A DNA stretch of 64,000 nucleotides from DVED01 sp963838375 (GTDB lineage: Bacteria; Cyanobacteriota; Cyanobacteriia; Cyanobacteriales; Geitlerinemataceae). How positions within the stretch are numbered: the stretch's first letter is position 1; each line of letters starts with the position of its first letter. A program made the translations under genes and the position numbers. Shown here piece after piece: positions 8,965-17,486 of the stretch. The notes under the pieces are model-generated. The model saw only the letters and a program-made list of their open reading frames with translations, was not told the origin of the DNA and ran no database searches. The stretch spans positions 62,001-126,000 of the forward strand of contig CAWIQY010000008.1 of NCBI GenBank assembly GCA_963838375.1. Reading direction: 5' to 3'.

Positions 8965-10740
8965 TTATTTCAAACCCATCTGAACCCGCCATAAACTGGC
9001 ATAAATTCCCGCTTTTTCTAACAGTTCTTCGTGTTTGCCAGATTCCACTAATTTACCTCTTTCCATCACGTAAATTCGATCGGCATGACGAATGGTGGAA
9101 AGGCGATGAGCGATCGCGATTGTGGTGCGATTTTGAGTAATGCGTTCGAGCGATCGACTAATGGCTGCCTCGGTTTCGTTATCCACGGCGGAGGTGGCTT
9201 CATCCAAAATCAGAATCGGCGGATTTTTTAACACGGCGCGGGCGATCGCCAATCGCTGTCTCTGTCCCCCAGACAGTTTTTGTCCCCGTTCGCCAACAAT
9301 GGTATCGTAACCTTGGGGTAATTGTACGATAAATTCGTGGGCTTCGGCAATTTTTGCAGCGGCGATAACTTCATTTTGAGAAGCTTCAAAGCTACCGTAG
9401 CGGATATTTTCTGCTACTGTTCCATGGAACAAAAAGACATCTTGACTCACCAAACCGATCGCTCGTCGTAAGTCTTGCAGATGCAACTCTTGTAAGTTAA
9501 TTCCATCGAGGGTTATTCGTCCCGATTGAATTTCGTAAAGCCGTAACAGAAGCTTGACGATCGTGCTTTTTCCCGAACCCGTCGCGCCGACAATAGCGAT
9601 CGTTTGACCCGCCGGAATATGGAGAGAAAGACGAGAAACAACGGGCTGCCGTTCTCGATAAGCAAAGGTGACATTTTCGAGAACAATTTCCCCTCGAACA
9701 GAGTCGATCGGTAACGGTTTGCTACCCGGATGAATGTCGATCGGTGTATCCAGTAATCGCATTACCCGACGGGTAGAAGCAGCGGCGCGTTGGTATTCAT
9801 CTAAAGTTTGTCCCAACCGGGTTAGGGGCCATAAAAGGCGTTGAGTTAGAAATACTAAAACACTGTAAGTTCCCACAGACATTGTACCATTGACTGCCCC
9901 CAATCCGCCATATACTAAAGTGGCAGTGAAACCGATCAGGATAATAATTCTAATTAAAGGAATGTACGCCGCACTGAGAGCGATCGCTCGCCGATTACTT
10001 TGGCGATAGGCATTACTTTCGGATTCAATTCTTTGAACTTCGTACGCTTCCGCCGTAAAGCTTTTAATTGTGGTAATTCCGGAAAGATTGTTGGACAATT
10101 GTCCGTTAAGCAAGCTTACTTTTTCGCGAATATCATCATAACGCGGCGCAAGGAAACGCTGAAAAGCGATCGAACCCCACAAAATAAACGGAATGGGTAA
10201 CATTGCCATCCATGCCACACTCGGTGCTAAGATAAAAAACGCTCCACCGATAATGACTACTGTTGTAATAACCTGGATAACTTCATTCGCACCATCATCC
10301 AGAAACCGTTCCAACTGATTGATATCGTCGCTTAAAATCGACATCAATCCACCCGTGCTTCGATCTTCAAAATAGGCAAGCTCTAAGTTTTGTAAATGAC
10401 CGTAGGCATCGAGTCGTAAATCGTGCTGAATCGTTTGAGCTAGGTTGCGCCACAAGCGTTGATAGACATATTCAAATAGAGATTCTAGCCCCCAAACAAT
10501 AAAACTTAATAGTGCTAAAACCCAAAGCTGTCCGGTGATATTTTTAATGCCAAATTGGGCAATTAACGAATCTTCTTGTTTGACAACGACATCAACGGCT
10601 GCACCAATTAAAGCCGGCGGTGCTAAGTCAAAAATCTTATTAAGCACTGAGGAAGCTGTCGCTTGCCAAATTTGAACTTGGTATTGATGACCGTAGTCAA
10701 AAAGACGTTTAAAGGGATGAATAGACGATTTTTTGGACAT
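8965..10740 (-). CDS. ABC exporter, fused transmembrane and ATPase domains
   Basis: Half-transporter of the ABCB/MsbA type that should work as a homodimer in the cytoplasmic membrane. About 320 N-terminal residues hold six transmembrane helices; the ATPase follows with Walker A G-A-T-G-S-G-K-S-T (385-393, Lys391), the signature L-S-G-G-Q-R-Q-R, Walker B I-L-I-L-D-E-A-T-S-A-V-D, and the H-loop histidine in A-I-A-H-R-L-S-T. Length (591) is normal. The substrate cannot be told from sequence; lipid, drug or peptide export are all possible. It is divergent from the LOV-cyclase gene, sharing a 318-base upstream region, and convergent with the M48 gene. Confidence 0.93.
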   Translation of the reverse strand: MSKKSSIHPFKRLFDYGHQYQVQIWQATASSVLNKIFDLAPPALIGAAVDVVVKQEDSLIAQFGIKNITGQLWVLALLSFIVWGLESLFEYVYQRLWRNLAQTIQHDLRLDAYGHLQNLELAYFEDRSTGGLMSILSDDINQLERFLDDGANEVIQVITTVVIIGGAFFILAPSVAWMAMLPIPFILWGSIAFQRFLAPRYDDIREKVSLLNGQLSNNLSGITTIKSFTAEAYEVQRIESESNAYRQSNRRAIALSAAYIPLIRIIILIGFTATLVYGGLGAVNGTMSVGTYSVLVFLTQRLLWPLTRLGQTLDEYQRAAASTRRVMRLLDTPIDIHPGSKPLPIDSVRGEIVLENVTFAYRERQPVVSRLSLHIPAGQTIAIVGATGSGKSTIVKLLLRLYEIQSGRITLDGINLQELHLQDLRRAIGLVSQDVFLFHGTVAENIRYGSFEASQNEVIAAAKIAEAHEFIVQLPQGYDTIVGERGQKLSGGQRQRLAIARAVLKNPPILILDEATSAVDNETEAAISRSLERITQNRTTIAIAHRLSTIRHADRIYVMERGKLVESGKHEELLEKAGIYASLWRVQMGLK

Positions 10741-11058
10741 AAGCGATGGTAGATTATGACGATCGAGCCCGATCAGACTCGGCGCAACAGTATAGCGTTG
10801 CTCGATCGATGTCGGGAAAATACCCAGAAGGATAGGTTGATAGAGTCCGGTATCGCACGGGTTACAACGCTTCTAGCTATAGTTTATGCTTTTATGCGGA
10901 TGGCTATATCCAGTTCGAGTAAAATAGAAGTATAGACCAAAGAGCGAAATACCTGCAAAGGAACTTTGCAAAGGCTCTACGATCGGTAAAGAGCGGTAAT
11001 AACCGTCGAGGATAAATGGGGGTGCGAACGATGAGCCAATATTACTTACGACTCCAAA
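10741..11058. other. Shared upstream region of the divergent ABC exporter and LOV-cyclase genes
   Basis: A 318-base region that must hold two outward promoters. It contains a short hairpin (gcaaag/ctttgc around 10956-10972) and, from 11031 to 11075, a 14-codon open frame on the plus strand that overlaps the cyclase start by 17 bases. No clear TGTGA-N6-TCACA site for a CRP-type regulator was seen. Confidence 0.4.
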
Positions 11059-12510
11059 ATGACACTTTTGCATGAGGAAAATATACCTCATTCAAGTTAC
11101 ATTGAATTATCTCAATCTGCATTTTTTAAGCTTTCCTTAGATTTACTGTGCGTTCGCATCACAACCGGATATTTTCAAGAACTAAACGATCGATGGACGA
11201 GTACCCTGGGTTGGACTACTGATGAATTGCGATCGCATCCCTGGATTGAGTTTGTTCATCCCGATGATGTTGCTTATACCGAAGACATGGAAGAGCAATG
11301 TCTGGCATCAAAGACCGATAAAGCCATCGAGTACAAAAACCGTTATCGCTGTAAAAATGGCAGTTATCGCTGGCTTTCTTGGCGCATTTCTCCCTACGAA
11401 AACGGGTTAAGTTATGGCATCGTTCAAGATGCAACGGAAAATACATGGCGGGGAAGTGGCAGCTATCGTACTGGAGTTCAAGAAGCTGTCAAATTACGCG
11501 ATCGCGCTTTGGCTGCCAGCAGCGTCGGAATTGTGATTGCCGATGCCAGACTGCCAGATATGCCGTTAATTTATGTCAATCCAGCTTTTGAACGAATTAC
11601 GGGATATTCCGCCAGTGAAGTATTAGGATCTAACTGTCGTTTTTTACAGGGAAAAAAAACCGATCGATCGCAAGTCGATCTCCTGCGGGTAGCAATTGAT
11701 GCCGGAAAACACTGCACGGTTATTTTACTCAATCATCGTCAAGATGGTACGCCATTTTGGAACGAATTGAGCATTTCTCCTATTTACGATGAGAACGATC
11801 GACTCACTCATTTTATTGGGGTACAAGCCGATGTCAGCGATCGGGTTCTCGCAGAAAAAGCATTACGATTGGAAAAAGCAAAATCGGAAAAGCTGCTGTT
11901 AAATATTTTGCCTCAAAGTATCGCAATTAAACTCAAACAAAATCCGAGTTCCATTGCCGAATACTTTGAAGATGTTACGATCTTATTTGCCGATATTGTC
12001 GGGTTTACACCTTTGGCATCTCGGTTGCAACCTCTAGAATTGGTAAAACTTTTGAATCAAATTTTTTCCACCTTCGATCGACTGGCAGAAAAACACGGTG
12101 TCGAGAAAATCAAAACCATTGGCGATGCTTATATGGTTGCCGGAGGTTTACCCGTTCCTCGAGAAAACCATGCCGAAGCGATCGCTGATATGGCACTGGA
12201 AATGCAAACAGCGATCGCTGAATTTTGTCAACAAACGGGTGAAAATGTACAAATTCGCATTGGGATTAATACTGGATCGGCGATCGCGGGTGTCATCGGG
12301 ATTAAAAAGTTTATTTACGATTTGTGGGGAGATGCGGTTAATGTTGCCTCGCGGATGGAATCTTCCGGACTTCCCACCAAAATTCAAGTGAGTGGTGCAA
12401 CGCGCGATCGTCTCCAAGATAAATACATATTAGAAGAACGAGGCGAGATTTACGTGAAAGGAAAAGGAGAAATGACAACGTATTGGTTGATCGAAAGAAA
12501 TCGGACTTAA
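11059..12510 (+). CDS. PAS-LOV-adenylate cyclase (photoactivated cyclase)
   Basis: Class III nucleotide cyclase under a blue-light sensor. Residues about 20-125 are a PAS domain; about 150-275 are a LOV domain with the flavin-adduct motif G-S-N-C-R-F-L-Q-G (Cys193); a short helix leads to the catalytic domain (about 295-480). Metal-binding Asp312 (F-A-D-I-V-G-F) and Asp356 (I-G-D-A-Y-M) are present. The purine-selecting pair is Lys352 and Asp421 (Y-D-L-W-G-D), the combination typical of adenylate rather than guanylate cyclases. A LOV-regulated adenylate cyclase (mPAC) is known from the filamentous cyanobacterium Microcoleus chthonoplastes, so the architecture has precedent. The ATG at 11059 lacks a good Shine-Dalgarno and overlaps an upstream 14-codon frame. 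The end lies 12 bases from the convergent restriction gene. Confidence 0.93.
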   Translation: MTLLHEENIPHSSYIELSQSAFFKLSLDLLCVRITTGYFQELNDRWTSTLGWTTDELRSHPWIEFVHPDDVAYTEDMEEQCLASKTDKAIEYKNRYRCKNGSYRWLSWRISPYENGLSYGIVQDATENTWRGSGSYRTGVQEAVKLRDRALAASSVGIVIADARLPDMPLIYVNPAFERITGYSASEVLGSNCRFLQGKKTDRSQVDLLRVAIDAGKHCTVILLNHRQDGTPFWNELSISPIYDENDRLTHFIGVQADVSDRVLAEKALRLEKAKSEKLLLNILPQSIAIKLKQNPSSIAEYFEDVTILFADIVGFTPLASRLQPLELVKLLNQIFSTFDRLAEKHGVEKIKTIGDAYMVAGGLPVPRENHAEAIADMALEMQTAIAEFCQQTGENVQIRIGINTGSAIAGVIGIKKFIYDLWGDAVNVASRMESSGLPTKIQVSGATRDRLQDKYILEERGEIYVKGKGEMTTYWLIERNRT

Positions 12511-12522
12511 TTGATATTTTTT

Positions 12523-13362
12523 CTAAAATCCAAATGCTAGCGCATCTAGCATATACTTTCCTTTTTCTCTTCCCACTTCTATGTAAATTTCAAGTAACTC
12601 TTCATAAGCTGTTGCACCGCCAACCAGATTCCAAAAATCTTGACCGATTATCACCGCCTCATCAAAAGGCAAATAATTTAAGGCTTGCGACCACTTATAA
12701 TCCGATTTTTGGGAACCGTATGGATTATAAGGCATTGCATAGTAAGCTTGAAGTTGAGGTTGGCTATATCCACGAAATACATAAAATCTTAATAAACGCT
12801 GTATGACTTCTAAACATTGTCCTTTATTAGGCTTTGGCGATTTAATTTCAAACAAAAACTCTGTTCCATCGTGAGCTAGAATATATAAATCTGCACGCAC
12901 TTTTTTTGTCACTAAATCATTCAATTCGATCGTATTGAGAACGGAGGCTATCATTTCCTCAAAAGAAGGCTTTCCAATTTCAGACTTAGTCGCAGATTCA
13001 TATCTTTCTTTCTGTCTCTCAGCTTCAGCAAAAGCAGACAGACTAATTTCTGCTACTAGATCGAAACCTCGACGTGCATCTTGATGATGTTCTAAAGCAA
13101 TTAAACGAGCGCATTCTTCTAGCGAATTTCCTAATCTTGTACTCAAACCACGCTCGAATTGGTTAATCCGAATTAATTCTGGTGGAATAATAGCGGCTTG
13201 AAAGGGTTTTAATTCTCCTTTTGCAGATGTTCGCCCTAGATACTCGGAAGCATTAGTAACTTGAAGAATTGTTCGTCCTTGATATTCATCCACTAATCCT
13301 TTGATAAATCCTTCTAGATAACCTTTTATCTTGGCACGAGTGGTAAAACCGATCGCTGTCAT
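12523..13362 (-). CDS. TdeIII-like type II restriction endonuclease
   Basis: 279-residue protein with a PD-(D/E)xK-type active site: Asp158 (R-A-D-L-Y), then Glu172 and Lys174 (F-E-I-K), followed by the S-P-K-P-N-K-G-Q stretch and a downstream M-P-Y-N-P-Y motif that I associate with the TdeIII family. TdeIII is recalled to cut GGNCC; transferring that specificity here is inference. It starts 18 bases after the stop of the C5 methyltransferase gene on the same strand, the usual order of a restriction-modification operon. It should be cytoplasmic and cut foreign DNA unmethylated by its partner. Confidence 0.75.
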   Translation of the reverse strand: MTAIGFTTRAKIKGYLEGFIKGLVDEYQGRTILQVTNASEYLGRTSAKGELKPFQAAIIPPELIRINQFERGLSTRLGNSLEECARLIALEHHQDARRGFDLVAEISLSAFAEAERQKERYESATKSEIGKPSFEEMIASVLNTIELNDLVTKKVRADLYILAHDGTEFLFEIKSPKPNKGQCLEVIQRLLRFYVFRGYSQPQLQAYYAMPYNPYGSQKSDYKWSQALNYLPFDEAVIIGQDFWNLVGGATAYEELLEIYIEVGREKGKYMLDALAFGF

Positions 13363-13380
13363 ATCAATAGAAAAGTTATA

Positions 13381-14751
13381 TTATAAAATTATCGATAATA
13401 AGGCTTTACATAAATGGTAAACAACCGGAACCGAAACAGCATTGCCAAATTGGTGCTTAGCCGTTGTTTCATTCTTTGCCAGTTGGAACCATTCTGGAAA
13501 TCCTTGCAATCTTGCATAATCTTGCGCCGAGAGTGGCTTGTATTTTTGTTTTCTGTAGATTTCTCGAATAAAAGTTTGCTTATACGCTTGGGGTTCTTGA
13601 CAGGGAATCGATATTGTTGCTACAAAGTCTCGAGTTCCGGTTGCGGTTAAGGTCGCGATCGCATCGGCATGGGGTAAGAAAATCTTAGAAACTCCCTCAA
13701 TTCCAGCAGATATTTTAGAATTGACAAATTCATAGCCTTTTCCTTCAACCCAGCGCAATATTTTTTTTGAGACTAATATCTCAATTTCAGCCTGCATTAA
13801 ATTGGGAATCAGTTGAGATAATATCTCAAAACTTAAGGGATTACCATCTTTGCCTCCATAGATTTTTTTACGTCTGTTTTTCAGGATAGTTTTACAGATC
13901 TGCTTTTCTCGATCGGTAGATTCAATTAAGTCCCAAGAATGAATTGTCGTATGTCCATCCCGAATATCAGAAAAAATAAAGAAATCATTCAATTCATCCA
14001 TTTTTTGAAATCGACCTCTCGAAGCTGGAACTTTGCCGGTGAATAAAACTTCACTGCTAAATTTTTTCTTCACTCGATCGCCCGATTGAATTTCCGGAAT
14101 CACATCATAAAGCTTAGTTTTTTTATTCAACGGTTGAGGAAAGGTAAATCCCCAACAATTCTCCAGATCTTTGCGAATTCCCACAATAAAGATTCGATCG
14201 CGATCTTGTGGTAAACCGAAATCATAAGAGTTCAAAACTTGCGATCGAACGATATAACCGGCTTCGGTTAGATGACTCAAAATATAGTTCAAACTGGGTC
14301 GATTTCTGGGTTCGGTTAAGCCTTTCACATTTTCCAAGATAAAGGCTTTCGGCTGGTTCGATCGAATGACTCGAATAACATCAATCCAGAGTTGTCCTCT
14401 GGGATCGTTTAAGCCTTTTAGCTTGCCTGCGATCGACCAGGGTTGACAAGGAACACCACCCACGATTAAATCGATATCAAAGGGAAGTTTATCTAAATTA
14501 GAAACATCTCCGAACTCAACTTCCGAGTAGTTTTTTTCTCGAATAAAATTTGTTCGATAAACCTCGATCGCCTTTTTGTCGATTTCCGAATACCCCAAAC
14601 AAATTCCGCCTAACTGTTCCAACCCAATTCTAAATCCCCCAATTCCCGCAAACAAATCCACAAAGGTAAATTTCGCGTCACCCAAAATCGAGGGGCTAGA
14701 ATTAAATAATTGAAAAAGTTCGAGTTGCTGGCTTTCACTTCCTAATTTCAT
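13381..14751 (-). CDS. C5-cytosine DNA methyltransferase of a type II restriction-modification pair
   Basis: Modification partner of the adjacent nuclease. Motif I is V-D-L-F-A-G-I-G-G-F; motif IV P-C-Q-P-W-S holds the catalytic Cys (residue 102 from this start); motif VI is E-N-V-K-G-L; motif VIII is Q-D-R-D-R-I-F; motif IX/X lies near the C-terminus (Q-F-G-N-A-V-S-V-P-V). Between motifs VIII and IX is a long target-recognition region of about 200 residues, larger than in small family members such as HhaI. The open frame continues upstream to 14802; the ATG at 14751 is preferred because the extra 17 residues are hydrophobic and not family-like. The GTPase gene ends 10 bases upstream of the longer start, so all three could be co-transcribed. 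Confidence 0.9.
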   Translation of the reverse strand: MKLGSESQQLELFQLFNSSPSILGDAKFTFVDLFAGIGGFRIGLEQLGGICLGYSEIDKKAIEVYRTNFIREKNYSEVEFGDVSNLDKLPFDIDLIVGGVPCQPWSIAGKLKGLNDPRGQLWIDVIRVIRSNQPKAFILENVKGLTEPRNRPSLNYILSHLTEAGYIVRSQVLNSYDFGLPQDRDRIFIVGIRKDLENCWGFTFPQPLNKKTKLYDVIPEIQSGDRVKKKFSSEVLFTGKVPASRGRFQKMDELNDFFIFSDIRDGHTTIHSWDLIESTDREKQICKTILKNRRKKIYGGKDGNPLSFEILSQLIPNLMQAEIEILVSKKILRWVEGKGYEFVNSKISAGIEGVSKIFLPHADAIATLTATGTRDFVATISIPCQEPQAYKQTFIREIYRKQKYKPLSAQDYARLQGFPEWFQLAKNETTAKHQFGNAVSVPVVYHLCKALLSIIL

Positions 14752-14811
14752 GTTCTCGAACGGGATGAAAAAAAACGAATATTTAATTGATAATATATTC
14801 AATTCATGGTA

Positions 14812-16146
14812 TTATTGAGGGAGTTCTTGCCGCAACCGATCGAGGATTGAATCGCGATCGACTTGAGTGAGAATCTCCTCAATCACCGTCGCCGGACCCG
14901 ATTCTCCCCAAGTACAACCGCGCTGTAAATACGCTTGCGCCGCTTGCCCCACCAAATATGCCCCATATCCAGCAATTGCCCCTTGTGCCGCCCCCGCGCC
15001 GATGAATCCCGGCAATCCACCAATCGCTGCCGAGGCACTTTTCCCCAAACCAAACACAAAACTACTCCCGAGTTCGCCAAACAATAATCCACCACTACTC
15101 AATAGAATCGTTTTCCACAGCTTACCCGCCTCGTGACTGTTCATCGGCAAATTGTAGAGTTGTGCCAACGATCGAATCAGCACCAAATCCGCGATCGTTC
15201 CCCCCATCACATCCAACACCGCCACCGGGTTAACCCCCACGGCAATCCCCTTATAGCGGGCAAATTGCCAAATCAAATCCTGCGCTTCTCGATCGCGCAA
15301 TTCGAGGGTTTTGTAGGCGATTGCAGCTTGGGCATCCCGCGCCTGTACCAAAGCATTCAAAGCCAACAAAGATTGCCCTTCTCTGGAGAGAATTCTCATC
15401 AAAACTTGCCGCAATTCTTCCACATTTGGCAACGGCGTTTCCAACTCCTCCGTCACCCGCCCGTCTTGCCATTCCTGCCGTACCATTAACGGCATGGGGG
15501 CAGCAGCAACCCGGACAATTTCATCAGGACGCAAAGGCATTGTACCACCAAGACTTTGCAATTGTTGGTAAATAGTATCCCGATCGCGATCGGGATACAA
15601 ATCAATTTTATTAAACACCAAAATTAACGGCTTGTGCGTATCCCACAACTCGCACAGCGCCCGATATTCCGTTTGAGTAATATCCCCCGCCACCACAAAC
15701 AGAATCAAATCCGCCTGCCGCGCCACATCTCGTGCCATTTGCGATCGCTCAAACCCGCCCACTTCATCTAATCCCGGCGTATCGATGGCTTCCACACGCA
15801 AGCGGCTATCCTCACTTTGCGCCCACATCACCGATCTCGGATACTGCGTCACGCCATGAATAGGTCCGGTTTCCAATATATTCTGACCCAATAACGCATT
15901 AAGAACCGCCGATTTTCCGCGACTAACTAACCCAAATACGGCAATCCGAATCAGTCCTTTTTCCAGTTTGGTTAAGTTGGCTTTGAGTAAATCTCGCGCT
16001 TGGGCGATTGCCCCTTGCAACTCCAAATTTCGCGTTGTCGTTCGCGCAGCCACTCCCTGGGAGGATCTCGGCGATTGCGGTTGAGAAATCCGGGCAAGGG
16101 TGTTGCGGATACTGTTTTGGGCGCGGTTTAAGTTAAGTTCGTTCAT
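14812..16146 (-). CDS. GTP-binding protein with C-terminal DUF697 domain
   Basis: Era/dynamin-type GTPase. G1 is G-L-V-S-R-G-K-S (72-79), G3 is D-T-P-G (122-125) and G4 is N-K-I-D (179-182), so nucleotide binding and hydrolysis look intact. The C-terminal part (about 290-425) has Gly/Ala-rich helices likely to associate with membrane, as in DUF697 proteins. Such proteins are common in cyanobacteria; their role is not settled, and membrane remodelling or envelope maintenance is only a guess. A paralogue with a degenerate G-domain is at 24980-26464. It ends 10-60 bases before the methyltransferase gene on the same strand. Confidence 0.88.
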   Translation of the reverse strand: MNELNLNRAQNSIRNTLARISQPQSPRSSQGVAARTTTRNLELQGAIAQARDLLKANLTKLEKGLIRIAVFGLVSRGKSAVLNALLGQNILETGPIHGVTQYPRSVMWAQSEDSRLRVEAIDTPGLDEVGGFERSQMARDVARQADLILFVVAGDITQTEYRALCELWDTHKPLILVFNKIDLYPDRDRDTIYQQLQSLGGTMPLRPDEIVRVAAAPMPLMVRQEWQDGRVTEELETPLPNVEELRQVLMRILSREGQSLLALNALVQARDAQAAIAYKTLELRDREAQDLIWQFARYKGIAVGVNPVAVLDVMGGTIADLVLIRSLAQLYNLPMNSHEAGKLWKTILLSSGGLLFGELGSSFVFGLGKSASAAIGGLPGFIGAGAAQGAIAGYGAYLVGQAAQAYLQRGCTWGESGPATVIEEILTQVDRDSILDRLRQELPQ

Positions 16147-16166
16147 GGGGGAGTGCGGGGTGCGGT

Positions 16167-16271
16167 TTATTGTTTTTTGCGCAAATAGGCGGTGAAGCCA
16201 GCAATCAAAGAGATGGTTTGTTCGGCTAATAAGTATAATCGTTCAAACTCCGATGGTTGAATGTAATTCAC
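16167..16271 (-). pseudogene. C-terminal remnant of a four-helix-bundle (23S IVS-type) protein
   Basis: A 34-codon fragment ending in a TAA (16167-16169). It reads P-S-E-F-E-R-L-Y-L-L-A-E-Q-T-I then S-L-I-A-G-F, a pattern I associate with the last helix of small four-helix-bundle proteins encoded in 23S intervening sequences. The N-terminal three quarters is missing and a GTG at 16271 is the only possible start. Likely a remnant; identification rests on pattern memory. Confidence 0.4.
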
Positions 16272-16386
16272 ATCCTATCTACCTATTCTCCATCAATTTT
16301 AATTGATACTCCGCATCTGCACTCTTTTAAAGAAAAGCGGTGGTTTTGCGTAAGTCCTGCCTGTGCTTAATTCAATTGTGCTTAAT

Positions 16387-16965
16387 TCAATTTGCCATCC
16401 ATTCCAAAGGAACAGAAACTAACCCACAATATCGATCGCCATCCCATATCCGCACTCGAATTCTCCACAGATTCAAAGATTGGTGATACAGCCACGGATA
16501 CCCTTCCCGTTCCAAGCGCTTTCCTTGCAAGCGTTGCCACAATTCCCATAAGTTCTCCTCCACAATAGCCTCCCGATTGAGTTCGATCGATCCCACTTCT
16601 ACTGTGCCGAATCTCTGGGAAACAGGCATGAGTTCAACTCCATCGGGAACACTCGATATATATAAGCATGACATCTTTACCCACTGTCGTACCGGAAACA
16701 CCAGGGGTGGATTTCCCGGTAATTCTCGGTAGAGTTCGTGGGGAGGAGTTCCCGGTTCTTCAATCCAAGCGAGAACCGGGAACTCCTCCAAGCGCCTGAG
16801 ATACGTCAACCCATTCAGTCTTCCGCAGTAGTGGCAAGCGGCGGCAGTAGAAAGGCGGTAGTTAATCCCCGTCTGTGGTGGATTCGGAATCTGCGGCGTT
16901 TCGTTCCCAGTTTGCCACTTGTCGATCGATCTATTCTGGGGTTGCTTCTCGGATATTACCGTCAT
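16387..16965 (-). CDS. Hypothetical cyanobacterial protein with embedded palindrome
   Basis: 192-residue protein of unknown function. A Cys-His-Tyr-Cys pair occurs near residue 40-43; no transmembrane segment or signal peptide is visible. The C-terminal half is rich in Trp, Arg and Leu. An 18-bp perfect inverted repeat lies inside the frame (16742-16789) and encodes a Pro/Glu/Leu-rich stretch that could be an inserted repeat. Downstream (16272-16386) there is no gene; upstream are remnants of an endonuclease/phosphatase-like gene. Probably a real gene, but function unknown. Confidence 0.55.
   Translation of the reverse strand: MTVISEKQPQNRSIDKWQTGNETPQIPNPPQTGINYRLSTAAACHYCGRLNGLTYLRRLEEFPVLAWIEEPGTPPHELYRELPGNPPLVFPVRQWVKMSCLYISSVPDGVELMPVSQRFGTVEVGSIELNREAIVEENLWELWQRLQGKRLEREGYPWLYHQSLNLWRIRVRIWDGDRYCGLVSVPLEWMAN
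16742..16789. repeat. 18-bp perfect inverted repeat within a coding region
   Basis: Left arm 16742-16759 (ggaggagttcccggttct), 12-base loop, right arm 16772-16789. All 18 base pairs match. It lies in frame inside the hypothetical gene at 16387-16965. No T-run follows, so it is not a typical terminator; it looks like a mobile palindromic unit tolerated in a coding sequence. Confidence 0.95.
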
Positions 16966-17037
16966 ATTCCTCTACCATCCACTTTTCAAGAGAATCGTCA
17001 TAGAACAGTTTAGGGGTATCGTTGGGTTGTCTGGGCA

Positions 17038-17420
17038 TTAGTCGTATGTTGGATTAAGATTGGTTTTCTTGAAAATTGCCCGTAAACCAAAACGATCGGA
17101 AGGATACAGTTGACCCCCGGTTCCCGGTACAGGTTCGCAGGCAAATAATTCGATCGACCTGGGTTGCCACACACTGTCCTGATTTCGGCGTAAAATGCGA
17201 TCGAATCTAGCCCCTTTTCTCGATCGACTATTCGATGCTGCAAGAGGGTTGCTGGGCGGATCGAAGGTGTATCCGGCTTCGTCTGGGTGCAATTGTTGCC
17301 ACACATCACACCAGCCCAATTGTGTCACCACATCGTCGAGATCGTCGCCTCGGGTATTAAAATCTCCAGCCAGGATGCCATCTCCCGGTAAGGTGTTGAG
17401 ATAGGTTAGAGTACCATAAA
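17038..17420 (-). pseudogene. C-terminal remnant of an endonuclease/exonuclease/phosphatase-family protein
   Basis: Translation on the minus strand from about 17420 gives L-A-G-D-F-N-T-R-G-D-D, then Q-L-G-W-C-D-V-W-Q-Q-L-H-P, T-F-D-P-P-S-N-P and later Y-P-S-D-R-F-G-L-R-A-I-F. The G-D-F-N and S-D-(H)-F-G-L motifs are those of the DNase I-like (EEP) fold; the catalytic His of the last motif is Arg here. The N-terminal half, with the E-T and other catalytic residues, is missing. The remnant stops near 17420 and runs into a 50-base piece (17411-17462) of unknown origin. It neighbours xth, a complete member of the same superfamily, but is not a close duplicate of it. Confidence 0.6.
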
Positions 17421-17486
17421 CCGCTCCAACTCTCTAGCGATTGCCAAGGCAAACCCGTTCATTGTTCTGCCTTTGTTCTGTCTTTC

